Shown: positions 53,805-61,986 of the stretch, in pieces
How the letters are laid out: every line of letters begins with the position of its first letter
How positions within the stretch are numbered: the stretch's first letter is position 1
Source: Pseudomonas mosselii
GTDB taxonomy: Bacteria > Pseudomonadota > Gammaproteobacteria > Pseudomonadales > Pseudomonadaceae
NCBI RefSeq assembly: GCF_019823065.1
Contig: NZ_CP081966.1
Coordinates: 3,751,501-3,815,500 of the forward strand
Direction: 5' to 3'
Length of the DNA stretch: 64,000 nucleotides
The notes under the pieces: model-generated
Database searches by the model: none
Seen by the model: only the letters and a program-made list of their open reading frames with translations
What the model was told of the DNA's origin: nothing
Program-made: the position numbers and the translations under genes

Positions 53805-54440
53805 TTATGTGCCCGCCTTACGGCGAGCTGTTTCCGATGCTTCGCGCAGGATTTCCCGCCCCCCATTCGCTGCGATTGCGGCCACGATGACGCCCAGCAC
53901 CAGATCCGGGATGTTCGACCCGAACCCCATCACCAGCACCCCGGACAGCACAATCGCACCATTGACGATGGAGTCGTTGCTGGTAAAGATCGCTGACGCC
54001 TTGAAGTTCACATCTTCCCCGCGATGGCGGCGCAGTAGTCTGAGGCACACTAGGTTCAAAGCCGCGTTCAGCGCGGCCATGGCCATCATGGCTGGGCCGA
54101 CAGGCTCTTCCCCTCCAGCGAAGCGGCGTAGGACTTCCAACAGCAGCAGCGCGGCCAGGCCGATTAGCAAGAAACCCGACAAGCGGGCCGCGCCCACCTT
54201 GACCGTTGCCGCACGACCGACGGCATACAGGCTAACCGCATAGACCGACGCATCGGCGAGGTTGTCCAACCCGGCGCCCATCAGCGCCGTAGAGCCAGCC
54301 CAGATGCCAAGGGCAATGCCGGCGGCGGACTGCGTCAGGTTGATCAGCAACACAGTCAGAAGAATCTTTCGGTCCTTCGCATCGCTCGCATCTAGGCGGC
54401 CCAACTCGTCGTTTTCGTGATTTCTGTGGTTTTCAGCCAT
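53805..54440 (-). CDS. Short CDF-like cation transporter (metal efflux)
   Basis: The 211-residue protein has about six membrane helices and CDF features: a DxxxD pair (GAGLDNLADASVYAVS, Asp59 and Asp63) in helix 2 and a SNDSIVNGAIV motif in helix 5, in place of the usual HxxxD. There is a His-rich N-terminus (ENHRNHENDE) and no long cytosolic C-terminal dimerisation domain. It is a plausible zinc/cadmium/lead exporter of the inner membrane. A MerR-type promoter lies upstream (54465-54495). It diverges from the sterol-desaturase relic. Confidence 0.8.
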   Translation of the reverse strand: MAENHRNHENDELGRLDASDAKDRKILLTVLLINLTQSAAGIALGIWAGSTALMGAGLDNLADASVYAVSLYAVGRAATVKVGAARLSGFLLIGLAALLLLEVLRRFAGGEEPVGPAMMAMAALNAALNLVCLRLLRRHRGEDVNFKASAIFTSNDSIVNGAIVLSGVLVMGFGSNIPDLVLGVIVAAIAANGGREILREASETARRKAGT

Positions 54441-54464
54441 GCATTGTTCCTTCCAAATCGATGG

Positions 54465-54495
54465 ATGCTGAAGCCTGTAGCGGCTGGAGAGTCAA
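54465..54495 (-). promoter_or_regulatory. MerR/CadR-type promoter for the CDF gene
   Basis: On the minus strand TTGACT (54495-54490) is separated by 19 bases from CAGCAT (54470-54465). The spacer holds an imperfect dyad (CTCTCCAGC with GCTACAGG). The long spacer is the mark of promoters activated by MerR-family proteins. It lies 25 bases before the CDF start. Confidence 0.6.
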
Positions 54496-54539
54496 GGCGC
54501 AGATGCAACGAACTTGCCACAGGGTCTTCCCGGACGCCC

Positions 54540-54571
54540 TTGACTCTACCGTAGCTAGAAGGTTTTCCAAT
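54540..54571 (+). promoter_or_regulatory. MerR/CadR-type promoter for the sterol-desaturase relic
   Basis: TTGACT (54540-54545) and TCCAAT (54566-54571) are separated by 20 bases containing CTCTACCGTAGCTAGAAGG, nearly the same as the cadA operator (shared CTTGACTCTA and GGTTTTC). It lies 27 bases upstream of the ATG at 54598. Confidence 0.6.
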
Positions 54572-54597
54572 CCAGTCAGAGCTTTAGGACAGAACAG

Positions 54598-55061
54598 ATG
54601 AGCACCAATGCGCCCCCTTCATTGCGACTGTCATCCGGTATGGCTGCTATCCACTGATCCGTGGCGCCACTGCGGTTGTGCTCTTCGGCGAGCTCGCGAC
54701 CGGCCGGCCGTCTTTTCCGACGGAGCTACTCACAGTGATCGTCGCGCTCGCTTGTGCCGCCTTGCTAGAGGGCGGGCGGCCTTTCCACTCCCCGTTGAGC
54801 CAGTAGCGGCGTTCCAAGCTGTGGTTGGCCGTCGGCGCATGGCTCGGCTTCTTGGTCGTGCATCTGGCCTTCCAGCACTCCAATCTGGGATACCGGGTCG
54901 GGCCGTTGGGATTGTTGATCGGGGTGGCTGAAGCCCATCGCTGGCATCACAAGCGTGAGCACGAAGACGCCCAAGTCAACTACGGCGATTTCTGGATGCC
55001 CGGGGGCCACTTGTTCAGCGCTTTCCGGTCGCAAAAGCACACGCTGGGCGCCAAAGAGTGA
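54598..55061 (+). pseudogene. Sterol desaturase (fatty-acid hydroxylase superfamily) relic
   Basis: From the ATG at 54598 (AGGA site) the frame stops after 19 codons. In another frame IRYGCYPLIRGATAV continues a membrane segment until an in-frame TAG at 54804, then LWLAVGAWLGFLVVHLAF and HRWHHKREHEDAQVNYGDFW with the family His cluster run to the stop at 55061. The middle part of a normal ~270-residue enzyme, with its first His motif, is missing. So there is one frameshift, one stop and an internal deletion. It retains an apparently intact MerR-type promoter. Confidence 0.75.
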
Positions 55062-55515
55062 CACTCAAGAAAGATGGACTTTCCAATGGACTACGGCCCG
55101 CAGCTTGTCTATCCCTTCCGGAGCCGGCCAGCAGCGGCAAACGCTTGCGCTGCTGGCTATACGATCTTGCCCACGTCGCATTCTTGCGCGAGTCGGGCCT
55201 TGCGGCTTCTTGCGAAGCGATCGCGAGTTGCGTGGCGTGCCCATGAGTCGGGCCGCGTCGTGGCGCACTGCTACCTTGGCCTGCACCTGCACCTGCGCAG
55301 CCACGCCGCGATGCTCGGTCTGGCCTGGAGAACCCGTAAGGTGGCGGAGATTGCGGCGCGCAGGTCGTCCGGCTCGCGCTGGCTCCTGTGGGCCACGCCC
55401 TCGGTCGCACGCCGTCTCAAAACGTCAGAATCGCGCGCTTTCGCATGATGGAGCGCGGCACGTGGCTCTCAGAACTGGACCCGATCACTTCCAGCACCGA
55501 TGACACGCTCGAGCT
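55062..55515. other. Region between the desaturase relic and cadR, no supported gene
   Basis: About 450 bases. One plus-strand frame (55074-55448) is open but resembles nothing I know and may be a decayed gene. I see no RNA or repeat. Confidence 0.4.
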
Positions 55516-55914
55516 TCAGGCGGGCTCGGCCAAGCTGTTGAGAATGCCGCACTCGCGCGAGGTTCGGGCGCTATCGCAGGAGCGTCGCAGATCCATTAAC
55601 TCGCGCTCCAAGGCGCGCAATTCCTTCATCTTGGTCCGCACTTGCGCGATATGAGCGTCGACCAGCGCGTTCACCTCGCCGCAGCCCAACTCTGGCCGAT
55701 CCCGTAAGTTCAGCAGTTGACGGATCTCATCCAGCGTCATGTCCTTCGCCCGGCAGCGGCGGATGAACAGCAAGCGCTGCAAATGGACTTCGTCATAGAG
55801 CCTGAAGTTGCCCTCGCTACGTGCAGGCTCGGGCAGCAAGCCTTCTGACTCGTAAAAGCGCACGGTCTGCACCAAGCAATCTGCCTTCTTGCCCAGTTCA
55901 CCGATCCGCATCAT
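55516..55914 (-). CDS. cadR: CadR/PbrR-type MerR regulator (Cd/Pb/Zn-responsive)
   Basis: The 132-residue protein has the MerR winged helix (MRIGELGKKADCLVQTVRFYE at the N-terminus, RSEGNFRLYD), a dimerisation helix, and three metal-binding-type cysteines at residues 78, 113 and 122 (one less if the second Met is the start). They are placed like the CadR/PbrR set. It lacks the His-rich tail of chromosomal P. putida CadR. It should bind the 55935-55965 promoter, and probably those at 54465 and 54540, and activate on metal binding. It is divergent from cadA. The start ATG has an AGGAAG site. Confidence 0.9.
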   Translation of the reverse strand: MMRIGELGKKADCLVQTVRFYESEGLLPEPARSEGNFRLYDEVHLQRLLFIRRCRAKDMTLDEIRQLLNLRDRPELGCGEVNALVDAHIAQVRTKMKELRALERELMDLRRSCDSARTSRECGILNSLAEPA

Positions 55915-55934
55915 GGTTGCTTCCTATAAAAAAC

Positions 55935-55965
55935 TTGACTCTATATCTACTAGAGGTTTTCTAAT
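55935..55965 (+). promoter_or_regulatory. CadR-controlled cadA promoter
   Basis: TTGACT (55935-55940) and TCTAAT (55960-55965) are separated by 19 bases. Inside is a perfect dyad CTCTA-tatctac-TAGAG (55939-55955). The long spacer and dyad are diagnostic for MerR-family activation. The predicted transcript starts at about 55972, 34 bases before the cadA ATG at 56006. Confidence 0.8.
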
Positions 55966-56005
55966 GATGGCATCCGGGGAAAACCTTGTCAATGAAGAGC
56001 GATCT

Positions 56006-58918
56006 ATGAACAAAGAACCTTCCAGCCCATGCGCCTGCTCCGGCGGCAATGGCCAACAGACGGCGTGCGCCAGTGAGCAGGCCAGCACTGAAACCACCGT
56101 TTTCCACGTGAGCAACATGGATTGCCGCAATGAGGAAGCACTGGTGCGGCGAACGCTGGAGGGCATGCCCGGTGTCGAGCGGCTCCTGTTCGATCTTCCG
56201 CAGCGTTTGTTGACCATTTCGCACCGCGAAGTCTCGGCCGATGCCTTGGAGCAAGCGCTGAATTCGGTGGGCATGAAGGCTCAGGCTGTCCGAGACGCCG
56301 CCGTGTCGACCACCTACCGCATCGAGAACATGGACTGCCCGAGCGAGGAGAAACTCATCCGCTCGCACCTCGGGGCAGTCGAGGGAATTCAGGACCTCGA
56401 CTTCGACCTCGCTGAGCGCACCCTGTCGGTGAAACACCTCGCTCAGGCACGCGCGCAGATGGAGCAGGTCCTGGCCTCGATCGGCATGCGCGCCAAGGAG
56501 CAGACCTTCGGCCACACGGGGCCGATCGAAGCCGCGGCTGTGATCCCATCCTCGGCCCTGCAGCAGCAACCAACCGCTGCCGTTTCCGCGCCGCCGATCG
56601 GCGAGCGGGTGACGTACCGGATCGAGAACATGGATTGCCCGACGGAAGAAGCGCTGATCCGCGACCGGCTGGGCAAGCTGCCGGGTGTGACCGCGCTCGA
56701 CTTCAATCTGATGCAGCGTGTGCTGGGAGTCCAGCACACGCTGGCGACCTCAGCGCCGATCGAGAAGGCGCTTGCTTCCATTGGAATGCAGGCTGCGCGG
56801 CAGGACATGCAGACAGCCACCACGGTACTTCGCATCGCGAAGATGGACTGTCCGACCGAGGAAAGTCTGATCCGCGGCAAGCTGCAAGGCATGCCGGGCG
56901 TGCAGGGAATGGATTTCAACCTGATGCAGCGCACGCTCACGGTTCGGCACACACCCGACGCGATCAAGCCGGCAGTCGAAGCCATCGAATCGCTGGGCAT
57001 GGAAGCCGAGGTCCAGAGGACTGATGAGCCGCGCGATGCCCCGGTGGCCGCGCACAAGACCAATTGGTGGCCGATGGCGGTTTCGGGCGTTGCGGCGGTG
57101 GCCGCCGAAGGCGTGTACTGGGTCAACGACGGCAATCATTGGGCCGTGATCGTGCTGGCACTGGTTTCGATCTTCACCGGCGGCCTCAGCACCTACAAGA
57201 AGGGCTGGATCGCGCTGAAGAACCTCAACCTGAACATGAACGCCCTGATGGCCATCGCGGTCACCGGCGGCATGGCGATCGGCCACTGGCCGGAGGCCGC
57301 CATGGTCATGTTCCTGTTCGCGTTGGCGGAAGTGATCGAGGCGAAGTCGCTGGACCGCGCCCGCAACGCCATTCGGGGGCTGATGGACTTGGCGCCCGAG
57401 ACCGCGACCGTGCGGCAGGCCGATGGCTCATGGACAGAGCTGCCGGCCAAGGAGGTCGCAAAGGGCGCGGTGGTCCGCGTGCGTCCTGGCGAGCGCATCG
57501 CACTGGACGGCCTGATCACCTCGGGTCGATCGGCCATCAACCAGGCGCCCATCACCGGCGAGAGCCTGCCCGTCGAGAAGGCCGAAGGTGACCAGGTCTT
57601 CGCCGGAACCATCAATGAGACCGGCTCTTTCGAATACAAGGTGACCGCAGGCGCCAGCGACTCGACGCTCGCGCGCATCATCCATGCCGTGGAGTCCGCG
57701 CAGGGCAGCCGTGCGCCCACGCAGCGCTTCGTCGACCAGTTCGCCCGCGTCTACACGCCGGCGGTGTTCGCGGTGTCCGTGCTGGTTGCCGTCGTGCCGC
57801 CGCTCGCCTTCGGCGGCGCATGGTTTGACTGGGTCTACAAGGCCCTGGTACTGCTGGTGATCGCCTGCCCCTGCGCTCTGGTCATCTCCACGCCGGTCAC
57901 CATCGTCAGCGGCTTGGCCGCTGCCGCCCGACGCGGCATCCTGATCAAGGGTGGCGTCTACCTGGAGGGCGGGCGCAAGCTCAAGGCGTTGGCCCTGGAC
58001 AAGACCGGCACACTCACACATGGCAAGCCCGAGCAGACCGACTTCGTGCCGCTGATCGGCGAGGCGCAGGAAGTTGCCGCCTGGGCCGCAAGCCTCGCGG
58101 CACGCTCGGACCATCCTGTGTCTCAGGCCATCGCCCGCAAGGCGAACCGTGACGGCATCGCGCTGCACGAGGTCGACGACTTCGCGGCGCTGCCTGGCCG
58201 CGGCGTGCGCGGCCGCGTCGCCGGGCGCATGTTGCACATGGGCAACCACAGGCTCGCCCAGGAGCTGGGCCTGAGCGAAGCGACGCTCCAGGCTCGGCTG
58301 GAGACCCTGGAGCGCCAAGGCAAGACAGCGATCCTGCTGATGGACGATGCGACCGTGCTCGGCATTTTTGCAGTGGCCGACACCGTGAAGGAAACCAGCC
58401 GTGAGGCGGTGGCCGACCTGCAGGCGCTGGGTGTGCGCACGCTGATGCTGACGGGGGACAACCAGCACACGGCCGCGGCCATCGCTGCCCAGGTCGGAAT
58501 CTCTGAAGCCCGTGGTGACCAACTGCCCGAAGACAAGCTCAAGACCATCGAAAGCCTGGTCGGCGGCGAGGGCCAGGTGGGCATGGTGGGCGACGGCATC
58601 AACGATTCGCCCGCGCTCGCCCGTGCCGACATCGGCTTCGCCATGGGCGCGGCCGGCACCGACACCGCGATCGAAACAGCCGACGTCGCCCTGATGGACG
58701 ACGACCTGCGCAAGATCCCCGCCTTCATCCGGCTGTCGCGTAGCACTGCGGCGATCCTCACGCAGAACATCGTTCTGGCCCTTGGCATCAAGGCGGTGTT
58801 CCTTGCGTTGACGTTCACAGGGCATGCCACCATGTGGATGGCTGTGTTCGCTGACATGGGGGCAAGTCTTTTGGTTGTCGTCAATGGGCTGCGCCTCCTG
58901 AAGTTCAAGGCGGCATGA
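56006..58918 (+). CDS. cadA: CadA-type Zn/Cd/Pb P-type ATPase with four N-terminal metal domains
   Basis: The 970-residue protein is a P1B-type metal exporter of the inner membrane. After a Cys-containing N-terminus (PCACSGGNGQ) come four HMA-like domains, each with a single-Cys motif MDCxxE (Cys40, Cys111, Cys211, Cys282), spaced 71, 100 and 71 residues. The core has TGES, CPC (621-623), DKTGT (Asp665), DHPVSQAI and GDGIND. It couples ATP to export of Zn, Cd or Pb. Open frame extends upstream, but the start at 56006 fits the promoter. Most CadA proteins carry one or two HMA domains. Confidence 0.94.
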   Translation: MNKEPSSPCACSGGNGQQTACASEQASTETTVFHVSNMDCRNEEALVRRTLEGMPGVERLLFDLPQRLLTISHREVSADALEQALNSVGMKAQAVRDAAVSTTYRIENMDCPSEEKLIRSHLGAVEGIQDLDFDLAERTLSVKHLAQARAQMEQVLASIGMRAKEQTFGHTGPIEAAAVIPSSALQQQPTAAVSAPPIGERVTYRIENMDCPTEEALIRDRLGKLPGVTALDFNLMQRVLGVQHTLATSAPIEKALASIGMQAARQDMQTATTVLRIAKMDCPTEESLIRGKLQGMPGVQGMDFNLMQRTLTVRHTPDAIKPAVEAIESLGMEAEVQRTDEPRDAPVAAHKTNWWPMAVSGVAAVAAEGVYWVNDGNHWAVIVLALVSIFTGGLSTYKKGWIALKNLNLNMNALMAIAVTGGMAIGHWPEAAMVMFLFALAEVIEAKSLDRARNAIRGLMDLAPETATVRQADGSWTELPAKEVAKGAVVRVRPGERIALDGLITSGRSAINQAPITGESLPVEKAEGDQVFAGTINETGSFEYKVTAGASDSTLARIIHAVESAQGSRAPTQRFVDQFARVYTPAVFAVSVLVAVVPPLAFGGAWFDWVYKALVLLVIACPCALVISTPVTIVSGLAAAARRGILIKGGVYLEGGRKLKALALDKTGTLTHGKPEQTDFVPLIGEAQEVAAWAASLAARSDHPVSQAIARKANRDGIALHEVDDFAALPGRGVRGRVAGRMLHMGNHRLAQELGLSEATLQARLETLERQGKTAILLMDDATVLGIFAVADTVKETSREAVADLQALGVRTLMLTGDNQHTAAAIAAQVGISEARGDQLPEDKLKTIESLVGGEGQVGMVGDGINDSPALARADIGFAMGAAGTDTAIETADVALMDDDLRKIPAFIRLSRSTAAILTQNIVLALGIKAVFLALTFTGHATMWMAVFADMGASLLVVVNGLRLLKFKAA

Positions 58919-58921
58919 ACA

Positions 58922-59422
58922 ATGGATGAACCATCTCTTCGCAAGACGCAGTGGTACTCACTCGCGATCGTTATATTCGCCGGCGATCAGGCAGCTAAGA
59001 GCTACATTGACGCGACAACTCCCTTGGGTTGGTCGCACGAGGTGGCGTCATTCTTCAACCTAGTTCACGCTCTCAATCCCGGCGCGGCGTTCAGCTTCCT
59101 TGCTGGCGCGGGCGGCTGGCAGCGGTGGTTTTTTCTGGCGATCGCGTTCGCAATATCGGCATGGCTCGCATGGCTGCTCTCCCGGCCGCTGCGCAAAACG
59201 GAAGGCCTTTCGTACAGCCTCATTCTGGGCGGCGCATTGGGCAACGCGTTCGACCGCGCCACGCGCGGGCACGTTATCGACTACATCGACTTTCACCTGC
59301 ACGGCTGGCACTGGCCCGCCTTCAACATCGCTGACATGGCCATCGTGGGCGGGGCGATCGCGCTGGTGGCCCAGTCGTTCATGAGCGTGGAGAACCCGGC
59401 CGCCACAAAGGAGTCCCAGTGA
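58922..59422 (+). CDS. lspA: Signal peptidase II (LspA) of the metal operon
   Basis: The 166-residue protein is a prolipoprotein signal peptidase with four membrane helices and the conserved FAGDQAAKSYI, GGALGNAFDR, VIDYIDFH and FNIADMAIV motifs holding the catalytic aspartates. LspA/PbrC copies are common in lead-resistance operons, where they may process lipoproteins such as PbrB or serve as an extra copy. It starts three bases after the cadA stop, so is co-transcribed. No PbrB-like lipoprotein gene is present nearby. Confidence 0.9.
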   Translation: MDEPSLRKTQWYSLAIVIFAGDQAAKSYIDATTPLGWSHEVASFFNLVHALNPGAAFSFLAGAGGWQRWFFLAIAFAISAWLAWLLSRPLRKTEGLSYSLILGGALGNAFDRATRGHVIDYIDFHLHGWHWPAFNIADMAIVGGAIALVAQSFMSVENPAATKESQ

Positions 59423-59447
59423 CATTGGGACGATCCGGAAATTCGCA

Positions 59448-59606
59448 ATGCACACGGTGCAGGACACCAATCTGAAGAGAACGGCCCCCAGCATGAGCGG
59501 CCGCGGCTTGGCCCTCATGCTAGCGCCCACCGCCGCTTTTGCTGCAACGCCCTGTTGCGATGGCGGCGATTGCTGCAACGACGTCGCAATGCCTTGCTGT
59601 GAATAA
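59448..59606 (+). CDS. Small exported Cys-pair peptide in the cadA-lspA operon
   Basis: This 52-residue open frame starts 25 bases after lspA. Residues 16-33 (MSGRGLALMLAPTAAFAA) look like a signal peptide, followed by CCDGGDCC and CCE: three adjacent-cysteine pairs at 36/37, 42/43 and 50/51. Such clusters are typical of thiolate metal binding. I infer a periplasmic metal chelator or sensor for Cd/Pb/Zn. The ribosome-binding site is modest (GGAA). I know no named family. Confidence 0.6.
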   Translation: MHTVQDTNLKRTAPSMSGRGLALMLAPTAAFAATPCCDGGDCCNDVAMPCCE

Positions 59607-59758
59607 ACAGCACGCAAGCCAGTTGACCTGGCAATTATGAAAGTCCATCACGGCGATGCTGGCCTTTTTCGTTCCAATGAGCCGTCACGGAGAGGTGATG
59701 ATGAAGCTATGCCGGGATCCTGCAAGCTTTAGGACGGTCTTCTTTACCGCATAGCGAT

Positions 59759-60070
59759 ATGCTGATGTCACCCGTTCGCCTCGCCTGGCAAGTACAAGTA
59801 GTTCGTCGCGGTTTTCTGGCCGTGTCCGCCCGCTTCGCTGGCCCTTTTGCCCCAAACAAGCGCAATCATGCCTGCGTTACCACCAAAGTTCGCCCCCGCC
59901 AGTTGCTGTTCCTAAAGGGCATCAAGCTCAACGCCATCGCCGACCGGCCAGCGTATTTCGCATCGCTGCGTGCCCGTCGGGGCCAGCCCATCGTCATCCT
60001 CGCAGAGCTGGGACCGGACGAGGCATTCGCCCTGTGGAAGCAGCATGTACTGGGCGACAGGCCTCGCTGA
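59759..60070 (+). CDS. Hypothetical protein ending at a terminator
   Basis: The 103-residue frame has a basic N-terminal half and an acidic/hydrophobic C-terminal half (IVILAELGPDEAFALWKQHVLG). No ribosome-binding site is obvious before the ATG, and internal starts are possible. Support comes mainly from the rho-independent terminator right after its stop. Function unknown; it may be a backbone gene flanking the metal cargo. Confidence 0.4.
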   Translation: MLMSPVRLAWQVQVVRRGFLAVSARFAGPFAPNKRNHACVTTKVRPRQLLFLKGIKLNAIADRPAYFASLRARRGQPIVILAELGPDEAFALWKQHVLGDRPR

Positions 60071-60407
60071 CCCAGTTTCGCCTCATCCTCCTGACAGCCC
60101 CGCACTTATTGCGGGGCTTTCTTTTTTCCGCGTTCGCCAATCGGGGCTGTTGCAAATGCCGATTTCCGGCTGACGCGGCTCGCCTCGCGCATGAAGCTGC
60201 CCGCATGTGTCGCTGATTCGTCAGCACCATGCCAGCAGCCAGAGTTTCCAGGCTGCCGCGGATTCTTTCCGCGCTACCCGCCAGTCCGCCATCGCATCGA
60301 GTCTGCGGACGCGCGTCACCCGTGACGCCGATGCTTTTTTCTCAACCGCGTGCGGGAGCTGCCATCCCGTGAGGGACGAGGCCCCGCTTTTTCCAAGGAG
60401 CCCGTCC
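60071..60407. other. Terminator and long leader before the first distal ICE gene
   Basis: The 337 bases hold a terminator (60096-60127), then about 280 bases without a supported gene, ending in a CAAGGAG site for the gene at 60408. A GCGGGAGCTGCCATCCCG segment near 60350 may form a small hairpin. Confidence 0.5.
60096..60127 (+). terminator. Rho-independent terminator
   Basis: AGCCCCGC (60096-60103) pairs with GCGGGGCT (60111-60118) around a seven-base loop, followed by TTCTTTTTT. It is a canonical terminator 25 bases after the stop at 60070 and would end metal-operon transcription. Confidence 0.9.
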
Positions 60408-60620
60408 ATGTCCCAGCAAGCCTCTTTCGGCCAGTTGGCCTTGATCCATTGCGGCAAGTTCCTGCCGCTCGAAATCCTGCATAGCGCCGCCGGCCACTAC
60501 ATCGGCACGCGCGATACAGAAGGTCCCGTTTCGCGGGAATCCTGCCAGTACTTCCGCAGCTATGCCGCGGCTCAACGTGCCCTCGAAAGAGGCGGCTGGT
60601 CCCAGCTCGCCACACCCTGA
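60408..60620 (+). CDS. Small ICE protein of unknown function
   Basis: The 70-residue protein starts after a strong CAAGGAG site; the frame is open upstream but without signals. It contains HSAAGHYIGTRDTEGPVSRES and ends QRALERGGWSQLATP, which suggests a small alpha/beta fold. No family is recognised. The gene at 60642 follows after 21 bases, so they may be co-transcribed. Confidence 0.65.
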   Translation: MSQQASFGQLALIHCGKFLPLEILHSAAGHYIGTRDTEGPVSRESCQYFRSYAAAQRALERGGWSQLATP

Positions 60621-60641
60621 TCCAACTGGAGGAACCACGTC

Positions 60642-61034
60642 ATGAACCAGCTTTTGCCCCAGGAAGTCGTCGATCAGATCATGCGGGAAGAGCAGCATTT
60701 CGCCGCCGCGCCCCAAGCCTTCTTCGAGGTCTGGAAGCGCGGCGTCGAGATCGCAGGCCCGCAATGGTTTGGCGACGGCACGCGCGAAGGCCTGAACCAG
60801 GCAAAGAGCAAGTGGGATCTGCGTCCCGACATGCTGCGTGCCAACGACGCACTCGGCGTCCTGAGCAGCGGGGAACGCATGTTCCTGTCCGCCATGTTCA
60901 GCTTCTACAACGCGCGCGAGGGCGGTGCCATGCTCAAGCGCTGCCACTTCCAAGGACTGTCGGACTTCGATGGTCTCGATCTGCAACGTCGCCAGGTGAT
61001 CGCCGACCTGCTGCTGAACTACAGCGGTTGGTGA
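60642..61034 (+). CDS. ICE protein of unknown function
   Basis: The 130-residue protein has a GGAGG-type site before the ATG. It is soluble and mostly helical, with FFEVWKRGVEIAGPQWFGDG, LSSGERMFLSAMFSFYNAREGG and DLQRRQVIADLLLNYSGW. No catalytic motif is seen. The intact frame, good start and terminator hairpin downstream support the coding call. It may be in an operon with the small gene upstream. Confidence 0.7.
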   Translation: MNQLLPQEVVDQIMREEQHFAAAPQAFFEVWKRGVEIAGPQWFGDGTREGLNQAKSKWDLRPDMLRANDALGVLSSGERMFLSAMFSFYNAREGGAMLKRCHFQGLSDFDGLDLQRRQVIADLLLNYSGW

Positions 61035-61079
61035 GCCGGTCCCTGGCACACCTTCATCACTGCGTTCACGGGACCCCAT

Positions 61080-61114
61080 GAGGGACATGCGCCTCGTTCG
61101 AGGCCATGTCCCTC
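61080..61114 (+). terminator. Hairpin terminator after 61034
   Basis: GAGGGACATG (61080-61089) pairs with CATGTCCCTC (61105-61114), and an inner GCCTC-gttc-GAGGC extends the stem. GCGTTTTCTC follows. It stops transcription of the two genes before it. Confidence 0.75.
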
Positions 61115-61216
61115 GCGTTTTCTCCCCGCCCAGCGCCATCCGGCATCAGGCGGTTTCCCCTGCGGATGCCATCGTCCGCAAGGGCTGGCTCCGTTCATTC
61201 ATCGAAAGGAGCCTTC

Positions 61217-61903
61217 ATGGCCAACAACTACTACGAAGCCACCGGCGTTCTCGTGCTCGACCGTGTGACGCCCGTCATCCAGGCGCTGTTCGGCGCCTTC
61301 GCGCTGGACGAGAGCCACCCCGGCAACGGGCAGGCCTACATCGCCCAGATCGCCGAGACCACCAATCCGCAATGGCCGGACGTGCTCGATGGCCTGGAAG
61401 ACCTGGCCACGCAACTCGGTATTCCGATGCCGGACGACGAAGGGCTGTCGATCCCGCCGCTGCTCGAACTGCTCGCCGTGCACTTCCGTGCCGATGAGGA
61501 CGAAGAGCTGGGGAACTTGATCGACCGTCATTCGTTCGAGGACACCGCCGATCTCGACGCATTGTTTCTGATCGCCACCCGGTTCGATGACGGGCACCAC
61601 CTGACCGCCATCCAGTTCGAGGGCTGCTGGTACTGCAGCAAGCCGCGGCTGTTCGAGTTCGGCGGCAACGGCTGCTACCTGAGCCGCGAGGTCCGCTTCA
61701 TCAGCTCCTCCTCCCAGGCCCTCCAGCTCGGCGACCAATTGCGCAAGACCATTGTGGCCGCCGACATCGAAGAGGCTTCGGCCCTGATCGCGCTGGAGAC
61801 CATCAATCTGCTGGCGGGCGTCAGCGACGAGCCATTCCGCATGAATTTGCGCCGGCGCGTCGCCGAGCGATTGGCCCAAACGCCAACGATCAGCGTCACC
61901 TGA
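61217..61903 (+). CDS. ICE protein of unknown function
   Basis: The 228-residue protein starts at an ATG with an AAAGGAG site; a longer frame reaching 61106 lacks one. It is acidic and soluble, with VLVLDRVTPVIQALFGAFALDE at the start and HHLTAIQFEGCWYCSKPRLFEFGG in the middle (Cys/His residues present but not a zinc-finger pattern). I recognise no family. It is preceded by a 180-base leader and followed by a small CCACCGGG/CCCGGTGG hairpin (61925-61947). Confidence 0.7.
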   Translation: MANNYYEATGVLVLDRVTPVIQALFGAFALDESHPGNGQAYIAQIAETTNPQWPDVLDGLEDLATQLGIPMPDDEGLSIPPLLELLAVHFRADEDEELGNLIDRHSFEDTADLDALFLIATRFDDGHHLTAIQFEGCWYCSKPRLFEFGGNGCYLSREVRFISSSSQALQLGDQLRKTIVAADIEEASALIALETINLLAGVSDEPFRMNLRRRVAERLAQTPTISVT

Positions 61904-61986
61904 CGCTGTTTCCTTTCTTTCCACCCACCGGGGTCAATTCCCGGTGGCGGGGATTTGCTCCATCATTATTCTGTTGGAGAAATCCC

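Noticed and set aside
53458..54243. Plus-strand frame of 261 codons
   Set aside because: Mostly antisense to the CDF transporter; composition is low in complexity.
55074..55448. Plus-strand frame of 124 codons
   Set aside because: No convincing start signal or family; may be degenerate DNA.
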